A stretch of 5,213 bases of DNA from Clostridiales bacterium (GTDB taxonomy: Bacteria; Bacillota; Clostridia; Oscillospirales; Oscillospiraceae). The notes under the pieces are model-generated. The model was not told the origin of the DNA. It saw only the letters and a list, made by a program, of their open reading frames with translations, and ran no database searches. Location: assembly GCA_012516225.1 (NCBI GenBank), contig JAAYWX010000326.1, positions 1 to 5,213 of the forward strand, in the 5' to 3' direction. The number at the start of each line of letters is the position of its first letter. Position 1 is the first letter of the stretch. Made by a program: the position numbers and the translations under genes. Below, in pieces: positions 4,781 through 5,213 of this stretch.

Positions 4781-5213
4781 GCAAAGCTATAGGAGCGATA
4801 GAACTAAACAGCATTGCCAGAGGCATAGAGGTAAGCGACTATATGCTGAAGGCATCAAAAGTGGACCTCGTCCGTTCCTCCACTCTTTGCCCGGGCAAAT
4901 ACATGGTAATCATCAGCGGAGATACCGGGGATGTACGAGCGTCTATTGCTGAAGGAGACAAACGCGGAGCCGAATGCGTGCTGGATACTCTGATAATTCC
5001 CAATGTACACCCACAGCTTGTACCCGCCATTTCACTTACAAACCGAGTAGAGGCACGGGGAGCGGTTGGAATTATGGAATTCTTCTCGGTAACTGCGGCA
5101 TTAAGGGCGGCAGATGTCGCGGCAAAAGCTGCAAATGTGACATTGATAGAAATCCGCATAGGATATGCTATTGGGGGAAAAGGCTATGTCACATTAACCG
5201 GAGATGTGGGTTC
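4777..5213 (+). CDS. pduT: PduT-type tandem-BMC shell protein (BMC-T), 3' end beyond window
   Basis: PduT has two BMC domains per chain and forms trimers that look like hexamers; in the known protein a 4Fe-4S cluster sits at the central pore, held by Cys38 of each subunit. Here 145 complete residues are readable, and the frame is open to the window edge; the family is about 184 long. Domain 1 covers about 1-90 (MSKAIGAIELNSIARGIEVS ... VRSSTLCPGKYMVIISGD ... VLDTLIIPNVHPQLVPAI). Domain 2 starts at about 95 (GAVGIMEFFSVTAALRAADV ... TLIEIRIGYAIGGKGY). The cysteine in STLCPGK falls at residue 38, the same number as the cluster ligand in Salmonella PduT, so a pore cluster is predicted. It overlaps pduS, its presumed electron partner. 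The remaining ~40 residues cannot be checked. Confidence 0.93.
   Translation, partial: MSKAIGAIELNSIARGIEVSDYMLKASKVDLVRSSTLCPGKYMVIISGDTGDVRASIAEGDKRGAECVLDTLIIPNVHPQLVPAISLTNRVEARGAVGIMEFFSVTAALRAADVAAKAANVTLIEIRIGYAIGGKGYVTLTGDVG

Noticed and set aside
1..5213. CRISPR arrays, transposons, tRNA or rRNA genes
   Set aside because: No direct-repeat arrays, terminal inverted repeats, transposase motifs or structured RNA signatures were seen; the window is almost entirely coding in one direction.

Overview
The window is part of a bacterial microcompartment (BMC) operon of the ethanolamine/propanediol-utilisation type. Eight genes all read on the + strand. Strong AGGAG-type ribosome binding sites, frequent ATA isoleucine codons, some TTG/GTG starts and a gene set like that of low-to-mid GC anaerobes suggest a clostridial Firmicute. 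This assignment is inferred from style only; no taxonomic marker is present.

Layout: the last 23 codons of a hexameric shell protein (BMC-H, EutM/PduA type; 1-72); a EutT-class cobalamin adenosyltransferase (113-880); a PduL phosphotransacylase (890-1501); the actin-fold chaperone-like EutJ (1523-2341); an uncharacterised BMC-locus protein of the 'ethanolamine utilization' hypothetical family (2371-3075); the pentameric vertex protein EutN (3121-3402); the flavin/Fe-S protein PduS (3419-4780); and the 5' four-fifths of a PduT-type tandem-BMC shell trimer (4777 to the edge). Gaps are 45 bases or less, and pduS and pduT overlap by four bases, so this looks like one transcript. No promoter or terminator is visible, and no gene-free stretch exceeds 300 bases.

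How the genes work together: the shell is built from BMC-H, EutN and PduT. An aldehyde made inside by a signature enzyme outside this window would be oxidised to acyl-CoA. PduL then makes acyl-phosphate and recycles CoA. EutT makes adenosylcobalamin, which argues for a B12-dependent signature enzyme such as ethanolamine ammonia-lyase or diol dehydratase, although glycyl-radical BMC loci can carry similar accessory genes. PduS and PduT would pass electrons through the shell. The mixture is eut-like (EutT, EutJ, EutN, the hypothetical) and pdu-like (PduL, PduS, PduT).

The least explained items are the cysteine-rich unknown protein at 2371-3075 and a roughly 45-residue module that it shares, at its C-terminus, with the N-terminus of EutT. 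The same module appears to form the N-terminus of EutQ.
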